Below, one piece after another: positions 1 to 8,966 of a DNA stretch of 64,000 bases. Source of the stretch: Methanohalophilus sp. RSK (GTDB taxonomy: Archaea > Halobacteriota > Methanosarcinia > Methanosarcinales > Methanosarcinaceae); NCBI RefSeq assembly GCF_003722075.1, contig NZ_RDSK01000015.1, forward strand, positions 62,001 through 126,000, written 5' to 3'. Position 1 is the first letter of the stretch. The number at the start of each line of letters is the position of its first letter. The translations under genes were made by a program, and so were the position numbers. Under the pieces are notes generated by a model, which saw nothing but the letters and a program-made list of their open reading frames with translations, made no database searches and was not told the origin of the DNA.

Positions 1-78
1 AAGCCGAATGAAAAATTTAAATCGTTACTGGATCAATTACTAAATAACGATGGAAGAATGCGGGATATGAAATCGTGA
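1..78 (+). CDS. 3' end of a truncated gene, unidentified
   Basis: Frame 1 is open from the window edge to a TGA at 76-78 and ends in ...NDGRMRDMKS. Only 25 residues are visible, mostly charged and helix-like. No family can be named. It is followed by a gene on the same strand at 163, so it may be the last part of a neighbouring gene, but a chance open frame cannot be excluded. Confidence 0.35.
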   Translation, partial: KPNEKFKSLLDQLLNNDGRMRDMKS

Positions 79-162
79 AATGAATTTATTATGATTACAG
101 GGAAGGGGGATAGCACCGGTATCTGAAAACGGTTAAATAATTGAATTGGTTAACAGGTAACA

Positions 163-546
163 ATGAAGTTCACAAAATCAATTGTTGCTACTTTCTTCCT
201 TTCTGCAATACTACTTACCAGTGGATGTGCAGATGACACAAATCGTTCAATAGTCCAATCAGGTGTTGTAGAAATAGAAGGGGAAAATATCAAGGAAACC
301 GTCCAGTATGACGAGGAAAACATCGATCTGTACATAAATGGTGACTCCATCAACGTTGTGGTGGAATGGGGTACCCGGGTTGATAATGTCACTATTACCG
401 GCAACAATATAGAAGTTCTATTCAAAGATGGATCGAGTATTGAGGAAATTTACCTGAGTGGGTCAGGTATAACCGTTATGGTTCCAAAAGCCCAGTATCC
501 GGTTGTACACAAGGAGGGAAATGATGTGGGAGTGATATATTATTGA
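163..546 (+). CDS. small secreted lipoprotein, beta-rich, unknown function
   Basis: The 127-residue product starts with a charged and hydrophobic signal peptide ending in a lipobox (LLTSGC, Cys near residue 22), so it should be exported and lipid-anchored on the outside of the membrane. The rest is a run of short repeats of alternating polar and hydrophobic residues (IEGENI, LYINGDSINVVVEW, VTITGNNIEVLF), typical of a small beta-solenoid or DUF3060-like fold. No catalytic residues are evident. It stands alone between a truncated gene and the convergent cysS gene. Confidence 0.7.
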   Translation: MKFTKSIVATFFLSAILLTSGCADDTNRSIVQSGVVEIEGENIKETVQYDEENIDLYINGDSINVVVEWGTRVDNVTITGNNIEVLFKDGSSIEEIYLSGSGITVMVPKAQYPVVHKEGNDVGVIYY

Positions 547-586
547 TTCAATTTCCCAATTCAAGACAGAAGTGCAAATAATCTTT

Positions 587-2005
587 TTATAAGCACTTTT
601 GTCTCTTTACATTAGGCCCCTCACAGGTATCCTGCACAACAAATCCCTTTTGCACAATTTTATCCCTTAAAGCATCTGCTGTTTCCCAATCCCTGTCATT
701 TCGGGCCTGCTCACGGATCTTTACAAGCTCCATGATCTCTTCTGGCACTTCCTCTCCTTCTTGTGCAAAAAGGCCAAAGGTATCTGCAAACTTCCTGTAG
801 AGGGAAAGAAGGTTTTCAAGTACATCCTTATTTCTGCCGGCTTCAAGGTACTGGTTGGAAATACGGGATAGTTCATGATAAACTGCAATTGCTTTCGGGA
901 TGTTCATATCATCTTCCAGAGCATTCCTGAAGTCATCTTCAAGATTGCCAGGCAGACCTATCATTTCCTGATCAGTAGGATATTCATTATCATCTGCACT
1001 CTTTATAGCGAACTCCAGATTTTCCAGTGTTTCCCTGAGCTTGAAATAGCTATTTTGTGCATTCCGGGCAAAGGAGTCGGAAAAATCCAGTTTCTTCCTG
1101 TAATGCACGGACATAAACATAAAGCGCACAACTTCCCCACCATATTTGTCAACCAGTTCGGGGAGAGTGAAAACATTGCCCTTTGACTTACTCATTTTCT
1201 CGCCGTCAACTATCAGGTGTTCCCCGTGTATCCAGTACCTCACAAAGGGTTTTCCTGTAGCCCCTTCGGACTGGGCAATTTCATTTTCATGATGGGGAAA
1301 TATCAGGTCCACTCCACCTGTATGAATATCAAGGGAAGGTCCAAAATGATTCATTGACATTACCGAGCATTCCGTATGCCATCCGGGCCTGATCTTACCC
1401 CAGGGACTTTCATAGTAAATACCCCTTTCAATCTCTTCCTGTGTGGATGCTTTCAGCAAAACAAAATCACGGGGATTATCCTTGTCGTATTCATCGACAT
1501 CAACCGATGCTCCCATCTTAATTGAATTGAAATCCAGTTTTGAAAGCTTACCATACTCCGGGAAAGCCGAAATCCTGTAATACACCGAGCCCTCTTTTTC
1601 ATAGGCAAGCCCTTTTTCCATCAGCATTTGTGCCAGCTCTATCATTCCATCCACATTTTCAGTGGCCCGGGGATAAGCAGAGGCTATTTTTATGTTTAGC
1701 ATATCAAGTCCGCAGAAAAATTCTTCCGTATATTTTTCTGTAAATTCTTTCAGGGATATGCCCGCTTTCTTTGAATCCCGGATCGTCTTATCGTCGATAT
1801 CCGTTATGTTCATTACAAGATTCACAGAATAGCCCAAATACTCCAGGATACGTACCAGATTATCGGTCATCAAAAAGGTTCGATAATTGCCTATATGCGG
1901 AATATTGTACACCGTCGGACCACAGGCATATATTGTAACTTCATCCTCTTTTAAAGGCTTGAAAACTTCCTTTTTCCTTGTTAAAGTATTATACAATCGT
2001 AACAT
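587..2005 (-). CDS. cysS: cysteinyl-tRNA synthetase
   Basis: Class I aminoacyl-tRNA synthetase that charges tRNA-Cys with cysteine in the cytoplasm. The 472-residue length is normal for the family. The N-terminal zinc Cys (YACGPTVYN, Cys28), the HIGN form of the HIGH motif (37-40), the WHTECS zinc segment and the KMSKSKGN loop (near residue 270) are all present, followed by the DALR and C-terminal anticodon-binding region. Many methanogens also make Cys-tRNA by the SepRS/SepCysS route; this gene shows that the direct route exists here. It lies downstream of rtcA on the same strand with a 60-bp gap. Confidence 0.97.
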   Translation of the reverse strand: MLRLYNTLTRKKEVFKPLKEDEVTIYACGPTVYNIPHIGNYRTFLMTDNLVRILEYLGYSVNLVMNITDIDDKTIRDSKKAGISLKEFTEKYTEEFFCGLDMLNIKIASAYPRATENVDGMIELAQMLMEKGLAYEKEGSVYYRISAFPEYGKLSKLDFNSIKMGASVDVDEYDKDNPRDFVLLKASTQEEIERGIYYESPWGKIRPGWHTECSVMSMNHFGPSLDIHTGGVDLIFPHHENEIAQSEGATGKPFVRYWIHGEHLIVDGEKMSKSKGNVFTLPELVDKYGGEVVRFMFMSVHYRKKLDFSDSFARNAQNSYFKLRETLENLEFAIKSADDNEYPTDQEMIGLPGNLEDDFRNALEDDMNIPKAIAVYHELSRISNQYLEAGRNKDVLENLLSLYRKFADTFGLFAQEGEEVPEEIMELVKIREQARNDRDWETADALRDKIVQKGFVVQDTCEGPNVKRQKCL

Positions 2006-2065
2006 TCAAACAACCACCTGTTACACTAATTTACGCCTTTCTATTTTAATCAATACATTTTACTT

Positions 2066-3121
2066 TCAACTAGTTAATGGCTGCACCAGCACTACCCATA
2101 AATCTTGCTCTTTCAATACAGAAAATTTGACCTTCAGGAATCTGTTCACAATATCCATATTTGTTCTGGCATGACTGGTTACAGATGTTGTTTTAAAGCG
2201 CGATTGACCATTGGCCAGTGCCATATAGGGGATCACTTGATCACACATAAATTCATCAACTGTTGCACCTGTATCAATGCACCGTGAAAGATTTTCTGCA
2301 GCATCAATTCCTACGTCCTCAGCCCTGACACCACGCTTCCCGAGACTATCCATCCCGACAACGGAATTTTCAAAAACAGCCCAGAGGATTACTCCTGACC
2401 CGGTGGAATAAGAGGGCGAATATTGGGCATCAATATTTATTGGTACATCATATCTCTGCACAAGATAATCCTGTATAGAATCAACTTCCCTTACAGATAC
2501 ATCTGCCCTTTCGAGGTCCGATGATGAATGGGCAATTCCTTTTATCTCCAGCAGTTTTCCTCTTTCATAAAGATCAATAGCTTTAATGCCATATTTCGGT
2601 GGTGCTACCTTGACCAAGACCTGAGCTCCTCCACGAGGATAGTAACCCTCCCTGAGAATCCGGATAGTCACATTAAAACCCATCCTTGAAAGAAATGGAC
2701 AGAGCACATGCTGTATATAAGCAAGAGGGGGACTCCATTTCCCAGAGGTGGCACCTCCATGAATAGAGACCTGCATTGCTTGGTCTGCCAGGGTCATCGG
2801 AATCAGAAGGGCCTGCAGGACAAGGCCGATTGAACCTGCTGTAGGAATTTCTATTTTTATGTGATCGGATATTATTGGACCCGGCATGAACTCAATTTCC
2901 GTTGAGTTTACCGAAACTCCCCTCACTTCTGCATTACACAACTGTGCAACCGCCATAATTGCGGCCACATGCTGGGCTCGCAGACCCGGAACTTTTCTTT
3001 GTGCACGAATATTGATTATTTTCACAGGTATCCCGGTGACTGCAGAAAGAGCCACAGATGTTCTTATTATCTGTCCACCCCCTTCTCCAGTGGAACCATC
3101 TACTAAAATACGATCAGACAT
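2066..3121 (-). CDS. rtcA: RNA 3'-terminal phosphate cyclase
   Basis: Converts RNA 3'-phosphates to 2',3'-cyclic phosphates using ATP, through an adenylylated histidine. The 351-residue protein begins with the family signature DGSTGEGGGQIIRTSVAL and carries the C-terminal catalytic histidine in SHARTNMDIV (His317). The length is typical. It precedes cysS on the same strand. The 470 bp upstream hold a candidate small RNA gene rather than another protein gene. Confidence 0.95.
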   Translation of the reverse strand: MSDRILVDGSTGEGGGQIIRTSVALSAVTGIPVKIINIRAQRKVPGLRAQHVAAIMAVAQLCNAEVRGVSVNSTEIEFMPGPIISDHIKIEIPTAGSIGLVLQALLIPMTLADQAMQVSIHGGATSGKWSPPLAYIQHVLCPFLSRMGFNVTIRILREGYYPRGGAQVLVKVAPPKYGIKAIDLYERGKLLEIKGIAHSSSDLERADVSVREVDSIQDYLVQRYDVPINIDAQYSPSYSTGSGVILWAVFENSVVGMDSLGKRGVRAEDVGIDAAENLSRCIDTGATVDEFMCDQVIPYMALANGQSRFKTTSVTSHARTNMDIVNRFLKVKFSVLKEQDLWVVLVQPLTS

Positions 3122-3369
3122 AGAAATTAATCATACTTCTTTACTTAATATTTTACCTGAACGCTCCTATAATTATCTTCAGGATTTTCCTATAAATATC
3201 CACTACAGGCTGTTAGAAACAACCTACTCCTTCTATTCCCTTTGCCTGCTTTGTCCTCAACTCTCCCCTTATATTTTCATAGTATCTGGTGGTGACGGCA
3301 GGAACTAAGGGGCTTTCTTCTTCCAGGACTTTGCAGGATAATAATACAAAATATACAGAAAAACACAGG

Positions 3370-3488
3370 AGAAATGAGAGCAAGGATTTCAATCCATTAC
3401 TCTCATCGTACCACCACTCCATATCAGCCAAACCCCCGTTTCAGGCTGAATACAAGGTGAGAGTCATGCTGCTAAACTCCCCCTTACC
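3370..3488 (-). ncRNA. candidate structured small RNA, copy A
   Basis: This intergenic stretch folds, read on the minus strand, into three hairpins. P1 pairs 3476-3481 with 3459-3464 (GGGAGU/ACUCUC), with an outer GGU/ACC extension. P2 pairs 3444-3449 with 3424-3429, is extended by GTTT/AAAC, and has a CCCC/GGGG tetraloop. P3 pairs 3400-3406 with 3374-3380, with an inner GGAT/ATCC stem. Between P2 and P3 lies the linker GGAGTGGTGGTAC (plus-strand 3408-3420), which recurs in the same place in copy B at 12.4 kb. One P1 pair is G-U on the minus strand but A-C on the plus strand, which favours minus-strand RNA. A TATA box lies about 30 nt upstream and U-rich sequence follows P3. No convincing protein is encoded here. 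Not identified with any known family. Confidence 0.55.
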
Positions 3489-3506
3489 AAAATTGGTTGA
3501 TAGATT

Positions 3507-3522
3507 TCTATATATAATAAAT
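3507..3522 (-). promoter_or_regulatory. TATA box for candidate small RNA A
   Basis: On the minus strand the sequence reads TTATTATATATAGA, a strong archaeal TATA element. It is centred about 25-35 nt upstream of the first stem of candidate RNA A, the expected distance to a start site. It lies just beyond the 3' end of the VTT-family gene. Confidence 0.5.
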
Positions 3523-3594
3523 GGATAGAAATAGATGGAGTGCCTTAAAAAACATGTGCTATTAAAATTTTTAAACCAATATAATCCAGAGAAA

Positions 3595-4260
3595 TTACAG
3601 TATACCATAACCCAATCTGGAAAATTCTACAAGTAGCACTATAAGTACGAAATTACCCACAAAAAGAGGTGGAATCAATTTTTTCACCGGGAATCCACCA
3701 AATGCAAGGCCTATCGCTAAAATGTCGCTGGGCAGAGGAGTCAAAGAATATAAAAATATAAGAAGAATAATCAGTTTATCATTGATTTGTTCCATTTTTA
3801 CAGCCAGATTGATTACTTTTGTTTCATATTTTCCCGGTACACATTGTTTCCCTTTCCTGCCCATGTAATAGAATAGCAAGTCACCCAGAGTGAGACCCAG
3901 ACTTGCAATCAGCCCCAACCAGACTGGATTTACTTCAGACAAAGCTATTGTTATAAGAACAGTATAAAATGTAGTGGAAGTAAATGTGGAAACTCCGCCA
4001 ATTAAAGACAACAGGAAAATAGCCAGATACGTATTGCTAATACCCAAAGTTGATACTATCAATTTTGGAGGATAGTAATGAAGAAAAATTGACCACGTAA
4101 TAATAAAAAGAGCTATTAAAACAAAAATAATAATATTATTATGTCGACTGGATGTGTTATTCATCCGCTTTTTGCATAACCCTATCAGATAAGCTGAATA
4201 ATCTGCTCTTTTTCCTGTCTTTTTTGTCGACATTGGTCCCTGCGAAATATTAGGTAACAA
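3595..4260 (-). CDS. VTT-domain (DedA/SNARE-associated type) membrane protein
   Basis: A polytopic membrane protein of up to 221 residues with about five hydrophobic segments. The central part (LLSLIGGVSTFTSTTFYTV ... LGLTLGDLLFYYMGRKG ... FLYSLTPLPSDILAIGLAFGG) has the layout of the VTT/DedA superfamily, including the re-entrant G-x-x-x-G-D segment and the TPLPSD motif. These proteins are membrane transporters or scramblases with varied roles; the substrate cannot be told. The true start may be the later Met at residue 33 (MNNTSS), because the first 32 residues are charged and unlike the family. Confidence 0.7.
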   Translation of the reverse strand: MLPNISQGPMSTKKTGKRADYSAYLIGLCKKRMNNTSSRHNNIIIFVLIALFIITWSIFLHYYPPKLIVSTLGISNTYLAIFLLSLIGGVSTFTSTTFYTVLITIALSEVNPVWLGLIASLGLTLGDLLFYYMGRKGKQCVPGKYETKVINLAVKMEQINDKLIILLIFLYSLTPLPSDILAIGLAFGGFPVKKLIPPLFVGNFVLIVLLVEFSRLGYGIL

Positions 4261-4310
4261 TTAAAATTTGATTTCAGAAATTAAAAATACAATATAGAAT
4301 ATACAATTAT

Positions 4311-4502
4311 TTAATGCCTGTGTAGCTTACCCTTCAGGCCACTGCAATCCAAAAATTTGTTATATGCTTCTGTTGTGACACAAAAGTAGGCAGGAACACG
4401 AAAGCCATTTTCAAGAAGCATGTGCAAAGAATAAGCTTTGCCTCCGATAATAGCCATATGCTCTTGCCGGATTCCTTTCATAGGAATTACAAGATTTGTC
4501 AT
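4311..4502 (-). pseudogene. N-terminal fragment of a PEP synthase/PPDK-type protein
   Basis: The 63 residues match only the start of the nucleotide-binding domain of phosphoenolpyruvate synthase/pyruvate phosphate dikinase proteins (GGKAYSLHMLLENGFRVPAYFCVTT). The frame stops after SGLKGKLHRH, where a full protein would continue for several hundred residues. The missing part is not found in the neighbouring DNA, so this looks like a deletion remnant. Its ATG overlaps the stop of the upstream flavin-binding gene (ATGA), so the two were probably one operon. Confidence 0.65.
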
Positions 4503-4938
4503 AGCATATCGATCTCCACAACATTCTGGACACTTGTAGCCACAATATATTTTTCGCCTTGGAATTTCATCAGTGCAGATGAAGGGTTCTTAAGGAAACT
4601 GATAAGATAGGGATGTTTGGTCAGATAAAGATTGACCATTTCAGGGTCTTTTTCTATTTCTTCCACCTTTCCCATTGCATTCACAACAGTGGCTTCCTTA
4701 AAGTCAGATACCGTATTGGATCGATTATCGATCAGTAAGGACGCTTCCCGGGAAGAACTCAAATTTGAATATTTCCTCGTAAATTTCGGTGTAACAAAAA
4801 GAAGATACTTGAAATTTTCACTGCAGCAAATGCCACAAGATTGGTATAGGGCTGGCCATCATTCTGTGTAGCCAACACTCCAAGTAATTGGCCTGTAAGC
4901 AGGTGAGACATTGTTTTTTCAGGATCAGATACTTCCAT
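4499..4938 (-). pseudogene. pyridoxamine 5'-phosphate oxidase-like FMN-binding protein, frameshifted
   Basis: Two adjacent frames give one continuous PPOX-type split-barrel protein. The first (from MEVSDPEKTMSHLL) runs to YTNLVAFAAV, and the second continues FKYLLFVTPKFTRKYSNL and SSSREASLLIDNRS to VQNVVEIDML. The change of frame falls near 4800-4830. The family binds FMN or related cofactors and often acts in redox or detoxification. With the shift the protein would be cut at about half length. A single-base error in the sequence is the alternative. It ends with a 4-bp overlap on the PPDK fragment. Confidence 0.75.
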
Positions 4939-5108
4939 TAGAAACTCCTCATTAAACCCTAAAATAAGATTAATCTGTGAGTATTTATGCATTATCGGTA
5001 AGAAATGTGTTGCCAATTACAATCATAGGGGGAAGGTTTTTAGTCTAATGTATTGAAAATGATTTATAGGGTAATTGGTGCTTTTAAAAAATAGAGGAGA
5101 GTACAGGA

Positions 5109-5318
5109 ATGAAAATAGTCAAATGCAGGGACCTGGGTTTCAAATGTAATTTCATGGCCACAGGCACCAAACAAGAAGAAGTGGAAAAAAAGATGCTTGA
5201 CCACATCAAGCAAGTCCATGGAGAAGAACTGGAAAAGATGTCTGAAGACGAGATGAAGGAGATAAAGTACCGGATATCAACCCTCACCGGACGAGGGTGT
5301 GGATGTGGTGCACTATAA
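5109..5318 (+). CDS. DUF1059 small protein
   Basis: The 69-residue protein has the typical DUF1059 pattern: an N-terminal CRDLGFKCNF, a central helix (EEVEKKMLDHIKQVHGEE) with a conserved His, and a charged end. Here it carries an extra C-terminal GRGCGCGAL, cysteine-rich and possibly metal-binding. Function unknown. A good ribosome site (GAGGAGA) precedes the ATG. It is followed by a carboxymuconolactone-decarboxylase-like gene on the same strand after about 70 bp. Confidence 0.85.
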   Translation: MKIVKCRDLGFKCNFMATGTKQEEVEKKMLDHIKQVHGEELEKMSEDEMKEIKYRISTLTGRGCGCGAL

Positions 5319-5386
5319 AGTGTATTCTTTGAATTAATCAATCCGTATTACAGTATTTACATTCAAAACTAGCAGGAGCAATCAAA

Positions 5387-5686
5387 ATGACAGATGATCC
5401 CCTCAATACTATAAAAAAAGCAGATCCAGACCTGTTTGGTTTAATCGTGCAAAGCGGTGAATTGACATTTTCCGAAGAAGGCATACCCCTACAGTACAAA
5501 TTCCTGATTGCAATGGCACTTGATGCATCAAAAGGAGCTGAGAACGGAGTCAGAAACCTTGCAACACAGGCAATCAATGCCGGAGCGACAAAAGAGGAAG
5601 TGATGCAGGCAGTAAGAATAGCCAACTATATTTCAGGAATAGGAAGCGTATATACTGCTGCAAATGCATTGAAGGATATTGTCTGA
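5387..5686 (+). CDS. carboxymuconolactone decarboxylase (AhpD-like) family protein
   Basis: A 99-residue all-helical protein with the family signature (LATQAINAGATKEEVMQAV and LIAMALDASKGAENGV). Redox-active AhpD members have CxxC where this protein has KGAENGV, so it lacks the peroxidase cysteines and is more likely a decarboxylase-fold protein of unknown role. It sits with a DUF1059 gene upstream and converges on the cytochrome c gene. Confidence 0.85.
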   Translation: MTDDPLNTIKKADPDLFGLIVQSGELTFSEEGIPLQYKFLIAMALDASKGAENGVRNLATQAINAGATKEEVMQAVRIANYISGIGSVYTAANALKDIV

Positions 5687-5725
5687 AACCCGCAGGCAAC
5701 ATCCTTCAGTATACCTTTTGGTCAA

Positions 5726-6289
5726 TTACAGGGTTTTCAAATATTCAATCAGGTCATTGAGATCCTTTTCTGACATGTCCCATCGCGGCATCGTATAATC
5801 CAGCCTCTCTCCTGAAGGCTCAATTCCTTGTTTAATAGCCGTCTTGATGGTTTCATCAGTATAAATGGGATGAACTTCATGTTCATCTTCATGATGTGCC
5901 TCAGCAGTCAAGGCTTCATAGGTAATATCAGGAGGCACTGCAGTACCCATCATTATCGGCACACCACCTTTTCCGTCAACACCGTGGCAACTTACACAGC
6001 TACCACCATGTACGCTTAACCAGTGAGGACCACCCTGAAATGGTATTCTTTGCCCGTTTTCATTAAAACCCGTATAATATATCATTTCACCGTTACTATC
6101 AAATTCGTTGATAATGTCAGAATTCGATGGCGATGACGGAGACGTTTCCAAATCACCCGGATACATATTTCCCGATTGTTGCCCTCCGTATTGCTGGTAG
6201 GAGGGTGGAGTATAAAGGAGATTCATCATTCCAACAAAAATTAATACAACTCCAACAAACAATAGTAATATCAACATATTCCTTGACAA
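5726..6289 (-). CDS. membrane-anchored monoheme c-type cytochrome
   Basis: The 187-residue product has one N-terminal membrane anchor (residues 5-27), a Pro/Ser/Gly-rich linker and a class I cytochrome c domain with a single haem site, CVSCH (near residue 98), and a likely distal Met ligand in YTMPRW. A histidine- and acid-rich insert (AHHEDEHEVHP) lies between them. The domain should face the outside. c-type cytochromes are not universal in methanogens; those known in Methanosarcinales are mostly multihaem. It is followed upstream by a small membrane protein gene (29-bp gap), suggesting a two-gene unit. Partner enzyme unknown. Confidence 0.85.
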   Translation of the reverse strand: MSRNMLILLLFVGVVLIFVGMMNLLYTPPSYQQYGGQQSGNMYPGDLETSPSSPSNSDIINEFDSNGEMIYYTGFNENGQRIPFQGGPHWLSVHGGSCVSCHGVDGKGGVPIMMGTAVPPDITYEALTAEAHHEDEHEVHPIYTDETIKTAIKQGIEPSGERLDYTMPRWDMSEKDLNDLIEYLKTL

Positions 6290-6317
6290 ATTTAGTCCTC
6301 CTTCTGTCTATTATTCC

Positions 6318-6560
6318 TTAAATTAACCTGTTGTATATTGTTGCAAATAAATAACCGAAAATGAAAGAGATGGTCGCAGCTTCCAGCATGCCTGCAATGA
6401 TACCCGTGACATTAAGTGAAAAAAACATGTGCCACCGGGACATCATCTCAACAGCTCCGGTGTATATACCTAAATTTCCCGATATACCAAGTAAAAGCAT
6501 TAACAGTGCAGCAAGGGCTGCAAGCGCAAGCCCAAAAACAAGTGGTTTTATTTCCTGCAT
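6318..6560 (-). CDS. small two-helix membrane protein
   Basis: About 80 residues (MQEIKPLVFGLALAALAALL...) with two to three hydrophobic helices and conserved small residues. It resembles the small archaeal membrane proteins often labelled holin-like, although a lysis role is not implied. It lies directly upstream of the cytochrome c gene on the same strand and may be a membrane partner. An in-frame Met 27 bp upstream would add nine residues. Confidence 0.6.
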   Translation of the reverse strand: MQEIKPLVFGLALAALAALLMLLLGISGNLGIYTGAVEMMSRWHMFFSLNVTGIIAGMLEAATISFIFGYLFATIYNRLI

Positions 6561-6758
6561 AATTATTTCCCGTCTAATTCCCATCATAATTACTTCGTTG
6601 GACGTTAAATATTAAACGGACAAGGAGCGTGTGATCTAAAAAAGCAAACGAAATATAAAACCTACAAGCAGTAAATACTTATACTTTGTAGAAAAATATA
6701 TATTAGTAGAAATAAGAATGAAGATAGTGAACATACTTATTTTCAGGGAAGGGGGACA

Positions 6759-8396
6759 ATGACAGATGCGGGAAATATCAACAACTTGTTGTTGCTAAAA
6801 AAGATTGTATATGATATGGGGAAATACAATTATAATTTTGAAAAAGCAGTATTATCCATTCTTGAAAATATTCTGATTTTTGATGACATCGATGCAGCCG
6901 GAATATATACTGTAAATAATGAAAACGAAAACCTGGAACTAGTGACTTATTCCGGAAGCGTTTCAAGTGAATTTGTTTCCTTTGTCAGGACTATTGGAAA
7001 AGACTTCCCTCTTCGGAAAAAATTGAATTGGGGAGTGAATACGTATTTAAACTACAGGGATTCGAAATGGCAGCCGCAATTCACATCCGAGGGATTGAAG
7101 GCTGTTGGGAACCTGCCAATTTTAAATGACGATAAACTAATCGCATCATTAATCGTTGTTTCAAAAAAGTGTCCTCATATAACAGAACAGACCAGGGAAT
7201 TCATGGATTTTATTGCCACCCATATTGGAGACCTGATTACTGAAAATTGGCAAAAAGAAGAACTTAACAAAATGACTTGCTGTTTTGAAGAATCAAGAAA
7301 GGACCTTCTGGTGAAAAACCAGGCAATCGAATCCAGCATAAATGGAATTGCCATAGCAGATCTGGATGGAAATATTACCTATGTTAACAATGCATGCATG
7401 CAAATGTGGGGATATAACGATAAGCAAGAAATTATTGGCAACCATGTTGGAAAGTTCTGGGCAGAAGAAACCATTTTAAGCTGCCTGCAAAACATACCGG
7501 AAAACAAGGGCTCTATTTAGGAAAAAAGCGCAATTAGAAAGGACGGTACCACATTCCCCGTACAGGTATCCAGAACGGTAATCAGTAATGAAAAAGGCAA
7601 GCCTGTTTCTTATATGGGTTCATTTATTGACATAACTGAAAAGAAGAAAATAGAAGAAGAACTCATTGAAGCAAAATTTGTAGCCGAATCGGCAAACAGG
7701 GCTAAAAGTGAATTTCTTGCAACAATGAGCCATGAGCTGAGAACTCCCCTGAATTCAATCATAGGTTTTTCCCAGGTCATGAAAACTGAAAAAGCAGGAA
7801 GACTTAATGATAAACAGGATCACTATCTTAACAATATATTTCGTAGTAGTAAACATCTCCTCCAAATAATAAATTCGATACTCGACCTTTCAAGAATCGA
7901 ATCCAAATTTGTAGAACTAAAATATACAAATGTAGATATCAACGCAGTTTTTGATGAACTTCTTGAAATACTGTATCCATTTGCGGATGAAAAATCTATA
8001 GCAATACACATCGAAAATAAAAGTGATACGAAACTTCTTACAGTGGATGAACAAAAATTTAAGCAAATGCTATATAATTTACTCAACAATAGCATAAAGT
8101 TCACAAATCCGGGAGGATATGTTGAAGTTGTTGTCAATGAAAACAGCGGTTGGCTGCACATATCCATAAAGGACAATGGCAGGGGGATACCTAAAGATAA
8201 AATTAAAGCAATTTTCCTGCCATTCCATCAGTTAGATCAATATGAAACCAGATCTTATGGCGGAACCGGTCTGGGACTTGCCCTTGTTAAAAAATATGTA
8301 GAAATGCATGGTGGACAAATCGATGTGGAAAGTGAAGTTGGAAAAGGGAGTACTTTCCATCTGGCTATACCTGTAAAAAATCATGGCGTGAGATAA
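6759..8396 (+). CDS. GAF-PAS sensor histidine kinase with an internal TAG codon (possible pyrrolysine)
   Basis: Soluble sensor kinase: GAF domain (about 20-170), PAS domain (about 185-300), then a HisKA domain with phospho-acceptor [14 protein letters not shown] and an HATPase domain ([34 protein letters not shown]). The frame holds one TAG at 7518-7520 (residue 254) in the PAS domain: ...[26 protein letters not shown]... Both sides are in the same frame and the PAS sequence runs straight through, so no frameshift is needed. In a pyrrolysine-using organism the codon may be read, giving 545 residues; otherwise the product stops before the kinase. A strong ribosome site (AAGGGGGA) precedes the ATG. 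The stop overlaps the next gene by one base. Confidence 0.8.
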
Positions 8397-8902
8397 TGAT
8401 ACGGAATTTCAGGGGAAAGGAGCCTGCGCTGCATGACAGTGTATTTGTTGCAGACTCTGCGGAAGTTATAGGAAATGTCAGGGTTGACAGGGACTCAAGT
8501 ATCTGGTTTAATGCCACAATACGTGCGGATGTGAATGAAATAAATATAGGAAAAGGGACCAGTATCCAGGATAATGTGGTGATCCACAATGACACGTCCC
8601 GAATGGTCAAGATTGGTGATTATGTCAGTATTGGGCACGGAGCGGTGTTACATAGTTGTAAAATCGGAAATAATGTGCTGATAGGTATGAATTCAACTAT
8701 ACTTGAAGGTGCGGAAATAGGCGATAATTCAATTGTTGGTGCCAATGCACTGGTAGCACCCGGAAAAAGGTTCGGGCCTGCAAATGTAATTACAGGAATT
8801 CCGGGAAGGATTAGAAGGGAAGCAAACGATAAAGACATAAGGATGATTGAAGAAAATGCTGCAGTTTATATCGAACTTATGAAGGAATACAAAGAACAAT
8901 GA
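8396..8902 (+). CDS. gamma-class carbonic anhydrase-like (CamH-type) hexapeptide-repeat protein
   Basis: A 168-residue left-handed beta-helix built of hexapeptide repeats, as in gamma carbonic anhydrases (reversible CO2 hydration, trimeric, zinc or iron at subunit interfaces). The metal histidines are in VVIHND and in SIGHGAVLHSC (spaced as H-x4-H). It lacks the acidic loop of Cam, so it fits the CamH type. An acyltransferase of the same fold is a less likely alternative because the three histidines are kept. It overlaps the kinase stop by one base and is probably co-transcribed with it. Confidence 0.85.
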   Translation: MIRNFRGKEPALHDSVFVADSAEVIGNVRVDRDSSIWFNATIRADVNEINIGKGTSIQDNVVIHNDTSRMVKIGDYVSIGHGAVLHSCKIGNNVLIGMNSTILEGAEIGDNSIVGANALVAPGKRFGPANVITGIPGRIRREANDKDIRMIEENAAVYIELMKEYKEQ

Positions 8903-8966
8903 TACCTCCAAAGAAGAGATATCAACACCTTGGAGTGCAATTTTGCCAGGCAAGGGTAACTTTGTA

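Noticed and set aside
101-113. CAGGGAAGGGGGA near the window start, also found before the kinase gene at 6745.
   Set aside because: Only a purine-rich ribosome-site-like string; 13 bases of low complexity are not evidence of relation.
3213-3528. Open frames on both strands in the gap between rtcA and the VTT gene.
   Set aside because: They have no ribosome sites, clash with each other and lie over the hairpins of candidate RNA A. RNA structure explains the region better.
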